Below, in pieces: positions 25,013 through 33,089 of a DNA stretch of 59,244 nucleotides; within the stretch, counting starts at the first letter, position 1, and the number at the start of each line of letters is the position of its first letter. The stretch comes from an uncultured Eubacteriales bacterium (lineage in GTDB: Bacteria; Bacillota; Clostridia; Christensenellales; Aristaeellaceae). The notes beneath the pieces were generated by a model. That model was given only the letters and a program-made list of their open reading frames with translations. It was not told the origin of the DNA and made no database searches. Position numbers and translations under genes: made by a program. The stretch lies in NCBI GenBank assembly GCA_900542395.1, contig UQNM01000003.1, positions 1-59,244 on the forward strand, in the 5' to 3' direction.

Positions 25013-27529
25013 TTACTGCACCTCCTTAGCGGCCTGACCCAGCGCGTCGTTGATGGCGTTGCTGGTCAGCGTCACGCCGCTCTTTACATCAATCTTCGCG
25101 GTCGCGATGTCCTGACCCGCCAGTGCGTCAAAAATGCTCTGGTCGGCAATCAGGTCAGCGCCGAAGCCCGGCGTTTCATTGTTTTCCGGCACGGTCACAG
25201 ACACGATCTTGCCGTTGCCGTCCACAGTGATTTCAACCTTGAACGGCGCAAAGCCCGTCACCTCATACGTGCCGACCGCCACGCCGTCAGCCGCGCTCTC
25301 GTTGCGCGTCGCCTCGCCGCCGAACTGAGCGGCAGCCTGACGGAGCGCGTCGTTGATGGCGTTGCTGGTCAGCGTCACGCCGCTCTTCACGTCGATCTGC
25401 GCGGTCGCGATGTCCTGACCCGCCAGCGCGCCAAACACGCTCTGGTCGGCAATCAGGTCAGCGCCGAAGCCCGGCGTCTCGCTGTTTTCCGGCACGGACA
25501 CAGACACGATCTTGCCGTTTTCATCCACCGCGATGCCGACCTTGAACGGCGCGAAGCCCGTCACATCGTACATGGTCGGCTCAACAGCGGCGTTTTCGGC
25601 GACAGTCGGCTCGACGGCCGGTTCGGTGACAGTCGGCTCGGCGGCCGGTTCGGCGACAGTCGGCTCGACGGCCGGTTCGTCCGTCGCTTCAACCGTCGGT
25701 TCAGCCGCAACCGTAACGCCGTTCGCAATCGCAGCCTGCTTCAGCGCCGCATTGATGGCGTTGCTGGTCAGCGTCACGCCGCTCTTCACGTCGATCTGCG
25801 CCGTTGCGATGTCCTGACCCACCAGCGCGTCAAAGATGCTCTGGTCGGCAATCAGGTCGGCGCCCAAGCCCGGCGTCTCGCTGTTTTCCGGCACGGACAC
25901 GGACACGATCTTGCCGTTTTCATCCACCGCGATGCCGACCTTGAACGGTGCGAAGCCCGTCACATCGTACATGGTCAGCTCAACGGCGGCGTTTTCGGCG
26001 ACGGTCGGCACGGCAGCCGGTTCAGCCGTCGGTTCGGCTGTCGCTTCAACCGTCGGTTCGGCCGCAACCGCAACGCCGTTCGCAATCGCGGCCTGCTTCA
26101 GTGCCGCATTGATCGCGTCGCTGGTCAGCGTCACGCCGCTCTTCACATCGACATGCGCCGTAGCCAGATCCTCGCCGACCAGCGCGGAGAGCGCTTCATC
26201 GGTCAGCATATCCGCGCCTAAGCCCGGCGTCTCGCTGTTGTTCGGCGCGCTGACGGAAGCGATCTTGCCGCCATCCTTCACCTCGACATACAGCGTAAAC
26301 TTGTTCATGCCCTTCACGGTGTACGGATCGCCCGCCACCGCAGGCGCGGCGTCAGCGCCGCCGAGGTCAGCGGCGGCCTGCTTCAGCGCATCGTTGATGG
26401 CGTTGCTGGTCAGCGTCGCGCCGCTCTTCACGTCGATCTGCGCCGTTGCGATGTCCTGACCCACCAGCGCGTCGAACACGCTCTGATCGGCAATCAGGTC
26501 AGCGCCGAAGCCCGGCGTCTCGTTGTTTTCCGGCACAGACACGGACACGATCTTGCCCGCGTCGTCCAGCGCGATTTCCACCTTGAACGGCGCAAAGCCG
26601 GTCACGTCGTAGACCTTCGCGCTGCCCTCGCCGGACTCACCGGCAGAAGCGGCCTGCTTCAGCGCGTCGTTAATGGCGTTGCTGGTCAGCGTCACGCCGC
26701 TCTTCACGTCGATCTGTGCGGTCGCGATGTCCTGGCCCACCAGCGTGTCAAACACACTCTGGTCGGCAATCAAGTCAGCGCCGAAGCCCGGCGTCTCGTT
26801 GTTTTCCGGCACGGACACAGACACGATCTTGCCGTTGCTGTCCACAGTCACATCCACCTTGAACGGCGCAAAGCCGGTCACGTCATAGGTGTTCGTGGCG
26901 GTTTCCACCGGCGCGTTCTCGCCCTCGTCGCCGCCGTTGATGGCAGCGGCTTCCGCCAGAATCGCGTCCTTGTCGCCCGCGTGCGGCTCAATGCCGAGCG
27001 TGCCCTTCGTGTAGGTCAGCATCTCCTGCACCGCGTTCACAAACGCGCTGGAAGAGATCGTCGCGCCCGCAATGGTGTCCACATCATTGCGCAGCGTGTC
27101 CGGATCAGCGGCAATCGCGATGAACTGCTCCTTGAAAGCGTCGTCGCCCACGCGGCTGCCGAGACCCTGCGTCTCCTGAAGGGAGCCGACATAGACCTGC
27201 GTGACATAGCCGCCTTCGCTCACACCGAGGGTGATCGGAATCTCTCCGCCATAGCCCTGTGGGTTCGCGGTCAGCGCATAACCCTTGATGCTGCCGTCAG
27301 CGTTTTTGCCGATGAAAATCTCATCGAGCGCGCTGTCGTCAGAAATACCTTCATACTCAATCTGCTCGTATTCGCAGCCCGGCAGCACCGTGTTCAGCGC
27401 AGCCATCTTGGAGGCCAGCTTCTGCTGCTCGATCGGGCCCTTGGTCACTTCGTTCGTGACGGCCAGCAGCACAGAGGCAACAAGCGCAAAGATGAACAGA
27501 CGGAGCGCAAGCTTCACAATATCACCCAT
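25013..27529 (-). CDS. rnfG: Giant RnfG with seven FMN-bind-type domains
   Basis: An 838-residue protein, about four times the usual ~200. Residues 1-180 are a normal RnfG: a membrane anchor (~5-27), ETQGLG, and flavin-acceptor site DTIAGATISS (Thr157). Then come six ~81-residue repeats at ~214-294, 306-386, 402-481, 520-600, 653-733 and 754-834. Each has a GKI(V/A)SVS(V/A)P-like strand, ETPG(F/L)GAD and DVKSG(V/A)TLTS, the FMN-bind pattern; acceptor threonines would be 280, 372, 467, 586, 719 and 820. The spacers after repeats 3 and 4 are Glu/Pro/Thr-rich. Expected outside the membrane and flavinylated by ApbE, not encoded here. The ATG overlaps the rnfD stop (TAATG). Confidence 0.93.
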   Translation of the reverse strand: MGDIVKLALRLFIFALVASVLLAVTNEVTKGPIEQQKLASKMAALNTVLPGCEYEQIEYEGISDDSALDEIFIGKNADGSIKGYALTANPQGYGGEIPITLGVSEGGYVTQVYVGSLQETQGLGSRVGDDAFKEQFIAIAADPDTLRNDVDTIAGATISSSAFVNAVQEMLTYTKGTLGIEPHAGDKDAILAEAAAINGGDEGENAPVETATNTYDVTGFAPFKVDVTVDSNGKIVSVSVPENNETPGFGADLIADQSVFDTLVGQDIATAQIDVKSGVTLTSNAINDALKQAASAGESGEGSAKVYDVTGFAPFKVEIALDDAGKIVSVSVPENNETPGFGADLIADQSVFDALVGQDIATAQIDVKSGATLTSNAINDALKQAAADLGGADAAPAVAGDPYTVKGMNKFTLYVEVKDGGKIASVSAPNNSETPGLGADMLTDEALSALVGEDLATAHVDVKSGVTLTSDAINAALKQAAIANGVAVAAEPTVEATAEPTAEPAAVPTVAENAAVELTMYDVTGFAPFKVGIAVDENGKIVSVSVPENSETPGLGADLIADQSIFDALVGQDIATAQIDVKSGVTLTSNAINAALKQAAIANGVTVAAEPTVEATDEPAVEPTVAEPAAEPTVTEPAVEPTVAENAAVEPTMYDVTGFAPFKVGIAVDENGKIVSVSVPENSETPGFGADLIADQSVFGALAGQDIATAQIDVKSGVTLTSNAINDALRQAAAQFGGEATRNESAADGVAVGTYEVTGFAPFKVEITVDGNGKIVSVTVPENNETPGFGADLIADQSIFDALAGQDIATAKIDVKSGVTLTSNAINDALGQAAKEVQ
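25028..26890 (-). repeat. Six-copy ~243-bp coding repeat within rnfG
   Basis: Repeat units lie at about 26890-26648, 26614-26372, 26326-26087, 25972-25730, 25573-25331 and 25270-25028. Copies 4 and 5 differ at about six of 80 residues; copy 3 is the most diverged. A shorter minisatellite encoding Glu-Pro-Thr-Val-like units fills 25580-25700. The DNA similarity makes copy-number change and mis-assembly plausible. Confidence 0.92.
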
Positions 27530-28470
27530 TACTTCTTGACCTCCCCAAAGCTCTTGTTGCCGGTCACGCGCTCAATCAGCGGCGAGCAGACGTTCATCAG
27601 CAGGATGGCGTAGGAGCACCACTCCGCCGGGGTCTTCTTGCAGGCGCGGAAGATGAACAGCAGCAGACCGCAGCCGATACCGAACACGATCTTGCCCTTC
27701 GCCGTCGCCGGAGAAGAGGAATAATCGGTCGCCATGAAGAACGCGCCGAGAATCAGGCCGCCGGAAAGGAGCTGCGCCAGCATCGCGTTCACATCAAAGC
27801 CGGTCTTCAGCAGATAGCATACCGCGAACGTGCCGATAAAGGCCGCCGGGATGTGCCAGGTGATAACCTTCTTATAGAAGAGATAGGCCGCGCCGATCAG
27901 CAGCGCCAGCTTGCAGGTTTCGCCGATGGTGCCCGGAATATTGCCCAGGAAAAGCTGGCCCAGCGTGTAGGTGCCGGCCGCCGCACCGATCGGGGTCGCG
28001 CTCGCCACAGCGTCAACGCCGGCCAGATTGCCAAACGCCGGGGTGGCGAACGTGTTCATCAGGCTCGCCCAGGACAGCGCCAGAATCGCGCGCGCGGCGA
28101 GCGCCGGGTTGATGAAGTTCTGGCCGATACCGCCGAAGATCATCTTGCACAGCAGGATGGCGATGACGGAACCGATCACCGGCATCCAGTACGGCACAGT
28201 GGACGGCAGGTTCATCGCCAGCAGCATGCCGGTCACGACCGCGCTGAAATCGCCGATCGTGTTGCGGCAATGAGCGGCCTTGCAATACAGCCACTCGCTC
28301 AGAACCGCAGCCGCGACAGACAATGCGAGGATGATCGCCGAGCGATAGCCGAAGAACAGCACACCGGCGACGGCAGCGGGCAGCAGCGCAATGCAGACAT
28401 CCCGCATGATGCTCGTGGTCGAGACATTATCGCGCAGATGCGGAGAAGACGAAATCACATACTTGGACAT
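27529..28470 (-). CDS. rnfD: Rnf complex membrane subunit RnfD
   Basis: A 313-residue polytopic membrane protein of the RnfD/NqrB family. VDAVASATPIG contains the D-x-x-x-S-A-T flavin motif, its Thr being the probable covalent FMN site. FINPALAARAIL and FMATDYSSSP are conserved loops. It carries electrons across the membrane and is tied to ion transport (Na+ or H+; not resolved here). ATG 28470 has GGAGG nine bases upstream; a GTG six bases earlier is too close. The stop overlaps the rnfG start by one base. Confidence 0.95.
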   Translation of the reverse strand: MSKYVISSSPHLRDNVSTTSIMRDVCIALLPAAVAGVLFFGYRSAIILALSVAAAVLSEWLYCKAAHCRNTIGDFSAVVTGMLLAMNLPSTVPYWMPVIGSVIAILLCKMIFGGIGQNFINPALAARAILALSWASLMNTFATPAFGNLAGVDAVASATPIGAAAGTYTLGQLFLGNIPGTIGETCKLALLIGAAYLFYKKVITWHIPAAFIGTFAVCYLLKTGFDVNAMLAQLLSGGLILGAFFMATDYSSSPATAKGKIVFGIGCGLLLFIFRACKKTPAEWCSYAILLMNVCSPLIERVTGNKSFGEVKK

Positions 28471-28492
28471 TTTCACGTTCCTCCGTACTCAA

Positions 28493-29824
28493 TTAGGACT
28501 TTTTGGCTTTCGTTCTGGCGATCGCCTTGGCCACGCGGCAGCTCTGCGTAAGCTCGCGCTTGGCCGGGCAGGCGAACGTGCAGCTTCCACATTCCATGCA
28601 GTTCATCGCGCCGGCGGCAATCGCGCCGTCGTAGTCGCCGTGGCGAACGAGCGCGTCGATCTTCGCGGGCATGAGCTTCATCGGGCAGGCACGCATGCAG
28701 CGGCCGCAGCGGATGCAGGCGGATTCCTCGGCGGAAATCGCTTCCTCGCCCAGCGCGAGGAAACCGCCGAAGTTCTTGGTGATCGGCAGATTCAGCGTCG
28801 GAACCGCATTGCCCATCATCGCGCCGCCGACAACCAGCTTGCGCACGCCGTCGGTCAGGCCGCCGGCCTGATCGATCAGATCCAGCAGCGGCGCGCCGAT
28901 GCGGACGCGGAAGTTGGCCGGGTTGGCCACGCGGCCGGTCACGGTCACAACGCGGTCAATGAGCGGCTGACCCTTGCGCACGGCCGCGGAAAGTGCCGCG
29001 CAGGTGCCCACGTTCATCACGACGCACTTCGCCGCGGACGGCAGCTTGCCATTGGGCACAATGCGACCCGTCAGCGAATAGATCAGCGTCTTTTCAAAGC
29101 CCTGCGGATAGCGCGCGGGCAGAGAAACGACCTCGATGTTCTGCTTGCCGGAAGCCGCCTCGCGCATGGCCGCGATGGCGTCGGGCTTGTTGTCCTCAAT
29201 GCCGACCTTCGCGCAGGCCACGCCGCTGGCCTTCATCGCCAGCGCGATGCCGTCCACAATCTGCTCGGCGTTTTCCACCATGATGCGGTGATCGCTCGTC
29301 AGATACGGCTCACATTCGCTGCCGTTGACGATCAGCGTATCGGGCTTTTCTTCCAATTTAGAAGTGTCGAGCTTCACATTGGTCGGGAAAGCCGCGCCGC
29401 CCATGCCGACGATGCCGCAGCGCGCCGCGATGGATGCAATATCCGTCGCGCTCAGCGCATCAACATTGTCGCACGGCTTCACGGACTCGTCCCAGCGATC
29501 CTCAAAGTCGTTGTCGATCACGACAGCGGGAACGCTCTTTCCGCTCGCCACGGTGCAGGTGGTAATCGCCACAACCTTGCCGGAAACGGACGCATGAACC
29601 GGCGCGGAAATGAATCCCTGAGCCTCTCCGATGATCTGGCCCATGTTTACCGTCTGACCCACCTTCACGCAGCACACCGCAGGTGCGCCGGCGTGTTGAG
29701 CCATCGCAATCGTCACACGAGCCGGGGCGGCCGCGTTCACGATCTGCTGGGATTGGGTTGCATTCTTGCCATTGCCAATCTCGCGGGGATGGACGCCTCC
29801 GCCAAATGTCTGGGTAGTAGCCAC
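28493..29824 (-). CDS. rnfC: Rnf complex subunit RnfC
   Basis: A 443-residue peripheral subunit, the NAD-reducing end of the complex. GIVGMGGAAFPTNVK is the nucleotide/flavin-binding loop near residue 140. Two 4Fe-4S motifs lie near the C terminus, CIRCGRCMRACP (~375) and CMECGSCTFACP (~414). An N-terminal lipoyl-like barrel has GGGVHPRE. The start is a GTG nine bases after GGAGG; a TTG two codons earlier is too close to the SD. It opens the rnfCDGEAB operon. Confidence 0.95.
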   Translation of the reverse strand: MATTQTFGGGVHPREIGNGKNATQSQQIVNAAAPARVTIAMAQHAGAPAVCCVKVGQTVNMGQIIGEAQGFISAPVHASVSGKVVAITTCTVASGKSVPAVVIDNDFEDRWDESVKPCDNVDALSATDIASIAARCGIVGMGGAAFPTNVKLDTSKLEEKPDTLIVNGSECEPYLTSDHRIMVENAEQIVDGIALAMKASGVACAKVGIEDNKPDAIAAMREAASGKQNIEVVSLPARYPQGFEKTLIYSLTGRIVPNGKLPSAAKCVVMNVGTCAALSAAVRKGQPLIDRVVTVTGRVANPANFRVRIGAPLLDLIDQAGGLTDGVRKLVVGGAMMGNAVPTLNLPITKNFGGFLALGEEAISAEESACIRCGRCMRACPMKLMPAKIDALVRHGDYDGAIAAGAMNCMECGSCTFACPAKRELTQSCRVAKAIARTKAKKS

Positions 29825-29853
29825 AGACAAGTTCCTCCCTTCGCTTTTCAAGA

Positions 29854-29874
29854 TGACGTGTCTGAGACATGTCA
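29854..29874. promoter_or_regulatory. Inverted repeat in the rnf 5' leader
   Basis: TGACGTGTC and GACATGTCA flank a TGA centre, a 9-bp inverted repeat with one mismatch, between the rnf -10 element and the rnfC SD. It could be a repressor site or an mRNA hairpin. It is not the Rex (TTGTGA-type) consensus. Confidence 0.5.
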
Positions 29875-29900
29875 TGGACTTGAATGAAATGTCAGGAGTC

Positions 29901-29929
29901 ATTATAGCATAGAAATGCTAAAATGAAAA
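29901..29929 (-). promoter_or_regulatory. Promoter of the rnf operon with embedded palindrome
   Basis: TTTTCA (29929-29924) and a perfect TATAAT (29906-29901) are 17 bases apart. The palindrome TAGCAT-AGAA-ATGCTA (29905-29920) fills the spacer and touches the -10, a position where a bound repressor would compete with polymerase. Confidence 0.65.
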
Positions 29930-30084
29930 CAGAGTTTCCGTTTTTCTTCATCGTTAGTTTTTTCTCTAACCAGTGTTTCCCTATGTTTCGTTCGTTTTCT
30001 GCCGTCCGTCAGCATTTTTCGCCGCGCTTTTTCGAAAAGAAAACCACGTTTTTCTTCACAAACAGCAAGGTGGGCTGATCTCAT
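29902..30084 (-). CDS. Doubtful 60-residue small ORF upstream of rnf
   Basis: An ATG five bases after GGAGG opens a 60-codon frame of very basic composition (many Lys, Arg, Glu), ending at the rnf -10 region. No family is recognised and there is no signal peptide. The good SD is the only positive evidence; base composition differs from neighbouring genes and it may be chance. Confidence 0.2.
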   Translation of the reverse strand: MRSAHLAVCEEKRGFLFEKARRKMLTDGRKRTKHRETLVREKTNDEEKRKLCFHFSISML

Positions 30085-30159
30085 CTTCGCCTCCGCCAAA
30101 GTCTGCCACGCATCAGGCTTTCACTCACGCGGATGAGTTGACGCCATTTCCCGCGCATC

Positions 30160-30195
30160 AAAAAAGACCGCCGGTCTGTTTTGCGTCCGGCGATC
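30160..30195 (-). terminator. Rho-independent terminator after spoIVA
   Basis: Minus strand: GATCGCCGG pairs with CCGGCGGTC (one wobble) across a 12-base loop and runs into six T. Confidence 0.88.
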
Positions 30196-30214
30196 CTCTC
30201 GCTTTGATTTGGGA

Positions 30215-31693
30215 TCAGAGCAGAATACATACCATTCCGCCGTTCCCTTCGTTGATGATCTTTTCAAGCGTCTGCTGAACCTTGAGCTGTGTGTCCTCCG
30301 GCATGTGCATCAACTTGTTGGAAAGCCCTTCCCGCACCAGATCGGAAAGCGGCTTGCCGAACAAATTGCTCTGCCAGAGCTTCTGCGGGTCCTGTTCGAA
30401 CCCTTCCATGAGATACCGCAGCATTTCTTCGGACTGCTGTTCCGTGCCAACGACCGGCGAAACCTCGGTCTGGATATCCACGCGGATCAGATGCAGGCTC
30501 GGCGCGCTGGCTCGCAGACGAACGCCGAATTTTCCGCCCTTCCCCATGATTTCCGGCTCCTGAAGCGTCAACTCGTCAAGCTGCGGCGGCACCAGCCCAT
30601 ACCCCGTTTCCCGAACGGATTGCAGCGCCTGCGCCACATGGTCGTATTCCTTTTTTGCCGCGACCAATTCCCGCAGCAGCGCCAGCAGATGCGCGTCGCT
30701 TCGAATCTCGGTGCCGCATTGTTCCGCCAGCACCTGATTGAACAGCCCTTCCTTGAGCACCATCTGCATGCCGATGCAGCCACTTCCGTGGTCAACGCTT
30801 CGAACGGCTACATCGTCCAGATACTCGTTCTGTCTGAGCGCCTGCGTGAAGGCGTCGGCTTCCCCGATCCGGAGCGTTCCCGCGACCGATTGCTGTAAGC
30901 TGTCCATCAGGCTCTTGACGAGCCAATGCGTTTCATCCAGCGCGCCGAGCCATTCCGGCGTTTGAATGTTCATTTGAACCACGGGGAATTGGCCGAGTAC
31001 CTGCTCCAGCAGGCCGCGAATGTCCTCCTCGTCCATTTCCTCCACGTTCATGGCGACCACGGGAACCGCATAATCCTCTTCGAGTGCCTTTCGTAGGCTT
31101 TGCGTCTTGGTTGTCGCCGCGTTTTGCGTGTTCAGGATGATCGCAAACGGTTTTCCGAGGCTTTTTAGTTCCGCAATCACGCGCGCCTCTGCCGGAATAT
31201 ACGCCGTGCGCGGCAAATCGGTCACGCTGCCGTCCGTCGTCACCACCAGACCGATGGTCGAATGTTCGGTGATGACCTTCTGCGTCCCCAATTCGGCCGC
31301 GCGCTCGAAGGGCATCTCCTCGTCAGCCCACGGCGTGCGAACCATTCGCAGCGCTTCGCCCTCCGTCGTGCCCAGTGCGCCTTCCACCATGTAGCCGACG
31401 CTGTCAACAAAGCGCAGGCGAACATGGTTGTCGCTGGGCAGCGCGATATCCACCGCCTCCGACGGAATAAACGCCGGTTTGGTCGTCATCACGGTGCGCC
31501 CCGACCCGCTTTGAGGCAGGTCGTCCTGTGCGCGCGCCCGGATATGCGCGTTTTCAATGGCCGGAATGATCATCTTTTCCATCAACCGGCGAATAAAGGT
31601 CGATTTGCCTGTCCGCACGGGGCCGACAACGCCGACATAAACATCGCCCTGTGTTCGCTGGGCGATATCCTGATAAAGGTCATACGCTTGCAT
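30215..31693 (-). CDS. spoIVA: Stage IV sporulation protein A
   Basis: A 492-residue protein, from memory the same length as B. subtilis SpoIVA. GPVRTGKST is the Walker A site near residue 24; TVMTTKPAFIP follows in the TRAFAC GTPase-like but ATP-hydrolysing domain. SpoIVA polymerises on the forespore outer membrane as the coat basement layer; the C-terminal end (GGMVCILL) is the conserved membrane-targeting tail. The ATG at 31693 has GGGAGG six bases upstream. A sigma-E-like promoter lies directly before it. This is the firmest evidence in the window for endospore formation. Confidence 0.96.
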   Translation of the reverse strand: MQAYDLYQDIAQRTQGDVYVGVVGPVRTGKSTFIRRLMEKMIIPAIENAHIRARAQDDLPQSGSGRTVMTTKPAFIPSEAVDIALPSDNHVRLRFVDSVGYMVEGALGTTEGEALRMVRTPWADEEMPFERAAELGTQKVITEHSTIGLVVTTDGSVTDLPRTAYIPAEARVIAELKSLGKPFAIILNTQNAATTKTQSLRKALEEDYAVPVVAMNVEEMDEEDIRGLLEQVLGQFPVVQMNIQTPEWLGALDETHWLVKSLMDSLQQSVAGTLRIGEADAFTQALRQNEYLDDVAVRSVDHGSGCIGMQMVLKEGLFNQVLAEQCGTEIRSDAHLLALLRELVAAKKEYDHVAQALQSVRETGYGLVPPQLDELTLQEPEIMGKGGKFGVRLRASAPSLHLIRVDIQTEVSPVVGTEQQSEEMLRYLMEGFEQDPQKLWQSNLFGKPLSDLVREGLSNKLMHMPEDTQLKVQQTLEKIINEGNGGMVCILL

Positions 31694-31717
31694 AACATCC
31701 CTCCCTGCCGTCATGCC

Positions 31718-31744
31718 AGCGTATGCGCCCTGTCCGCCCGTTAT
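31718..31744 (-). promoter_or_regulatory. Candidate sigma-E promoter of spoIVA
   Basis: On the minus strand ATA (31744-31742) is followed 16 bases later by CATACGCT (31725-31718), close to the mother-cell sigma-E pattern ATA-N16-CATACAnT. It spans the gap from the htrA stop and is correctly placed before the spoIVA start. Confidence 0.55.
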
Positions 31745-32886
31745 TACGCATCCTGCGACGGCATTTCAAGCGTAATGGTCAACTCAAGCTCCTCCCCGGC
31801 GGGAATCGCATCCTGCAGCGTCAGTTTTTCCAGACCGGGGATTCGATAGACCGTCAGTACCACCACGTCCCCGGCCGCATGCGCCGCCAGCCGGTTGGTC
31901 AAATCGGTATGGAGCGTTATCCGTTTGCCATCCATCCGGATAATGATGTCGTTCGGCTTGATCCCGGCTTTTTCCGCCGCGCTTCCCGGCAAAACCGAGC
32001 TGACATAGACGCCAGCCGGAATAAAACCGACGGTCGGTTTGTCGCTTCCGCGGATTGTTATGACGGAAATGCCGAGCTTCGGGCGCGTCACCCTGCCGTA
32101 TTGGATGATGCTGTTTACGACCGGCTGAACAACGTCCACCGGAATGGCCATCGCGATGCCCTCGATGGAAGCCACGTCGTCTTTCCCGTTCGAGCTGAAT
32201 TTGAGAGACGGAACGCCAATCAGCTCACCGCGTGTATTAAACAGGCCGCCGCCGCTGTTTCCCGAATTGATCGCCGCGTCGGTTTGCAGCATTTTGACGA
32301 TGGATGATCCATCCAGTTCTCGGTTCAGCGCCGAAACAACGCCGATCGTCACCGTATCCGCAAATTGCTTGCCCAGCGGATTGCCGATGACGATGGCCCA
32401 GTCGCCGACGCGAACCTGCGCGATATCCCCCATCTTGACGGCAGGCAGATGAACGTCTTCCATCACGCGCAGAACGGCCAAATCCGTCAGTTCGTCATAA
32501 CCGACGATCTCCGTTTTCAAATACCGTCCCTGACTGAGCACCTGCACATCGTTTGCGCCTTCAATCACGTGGTAATTGGTCACCACATGCCCCTGCGTCG
32601 TCACCACAACGCCGGAGCCTGTCGCCTGCTCGGTCAATTCCGTTTGCCCGCTGATCATATTGAACGTATTCGCCCGATTGCTCACGCCGACAACGCAGGG
32701 CATTACCGTCTGCACAACGTCCGCAAACGGGCTTTTCGCGCCTTCCAGCGTCTGAACATATTCTCCCTGCGCGTAAACGCTTTCGGCAGGCTGCGCGTCC
32801 GCGCCGGCAATCGCCACAATTTCAATCGCCAGCACAAGCCCCAGCGCCGTGAACGCCATTTTTCGGAGCATTTCCCTTTGATCCAT
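31744..32886 (-). CDS. HtrA/DegP-like membrane-anchored serine protease with PDZ domain
   Basis: A 380-residue trypsin-like protease. One N-terminal hydrophobic segment (~9-28) anchors or exports it. The catalytic triad is His in VTNYHVIEG, Asp in YDELTDLAVL and Ser in NSGNSGGGLF. A single PDZ domain follows (from PKLGISVIT, with GVYVSSVLPGSAAEKAGI). HtrA proteins degrade misfolded envelope proteins; its place beside spoIVA hints at a sporulation link but does not prove one. ATG 32886 has AGG eight bases upstream; a GTG nine bases earlier is less well placed. Confidence 0.9.
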   Translation of the reverse strand: MDQREMLRKMAFTALGLVLAIEIVAIAGADAQPAESVYAQGEYVQTLEGAKSPFADVVQTVMPCVVGVSNRANTFNMISGQTELTEQATGSGVVVTTQGHVVTNYHVIEGANDVQVLSQGRYLKTEIVGYDELTDLAVLRVMEDVHLPAVKMGDIAQVRVGDWAIVIGNPLGKQFADTVTIGVVSALNRELDGSSIVKMLQTDAAINSGNSGGGLFNTRGELIGVPSLKFSSNGKDDVASIEGIAMAIPVDVVQPVVNSIIQYGRVTRPKLGISVITIRGSDKPTVGFIPAGVYVSSVLPGSAAEKAGIKPNDIIIRMDGKRITLHTDLTNRLAAHAAGDVVVLTVYRIPGLEKLTLQDAIPAGEELELTITLEMPSQDA

Positions 32887-32963
32887 CCCGCTCACCTCGC
32901 GGGTAGTTTCCCCGAATTTCTATTTTTTCACGCGCAGACCCGCGTATCTTTTCGCTTGAATCA

Positions 32964-32993
32964 CAAAAACGCCCCGTTGCCGTAACAGGGCGC
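32964..32993 (-). terminator. Terminator hairpin downstream of mutS2 (hairpin 2)
   Basis: Minus strand: GCCCTGTT pairs with AACGGGGC across ACGGC, followed by five T. It is a near copy of the hairpin at 33090-33112 and ends transcription from mutS2 or from the short region between the two hairpins. Confidence 0.75.
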
Positions 32994-33089
32994 CAGCTTG
33001 TTGACATAAGCAAACTTGGCTTGAATAGCAAAATCAAGAAATCCACAGATTCTTTTATTTGCGGAGAGGGCTATTCTCCATAGTCTGAT

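Larger units (their letters stand above)
29825..30214. other. 390-base intergenic region between spoIVA and rnfC
   Basis: This is the longest gap in the window. From left to right it holds the rnfC SD and leader inverted repeat, the rnf promoter with its palindrome, an AT-richer stretch (~29930-30090) containing a doubtful small ORF, then the spoIVA terminator. No tRNA, known riboswitch or mobile-element end was recognised. Confidence 0.7.

Noticed and set aside
25580..25700. CRISPR-like array
   Set aside because: The short repeats are in frame within rnfG and encode Glu/Pro/Thr spacers; there are no unique spacers of constant length or cas genes.
23696..26221. 841-codon open frame on the plus strand with repeats
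   Set aside because: It is the mirror of rnfB-rnfA-rnfE-rnfG; its repeats simply reflect the rnfG repeats.
29930..30160. Riboswitch or tRNA in the rnf-spoIVA gap
   Set aside because: No recognised riboswitch core or cloverleaf could be drawn; only promoter, palindromes and terminator were found.
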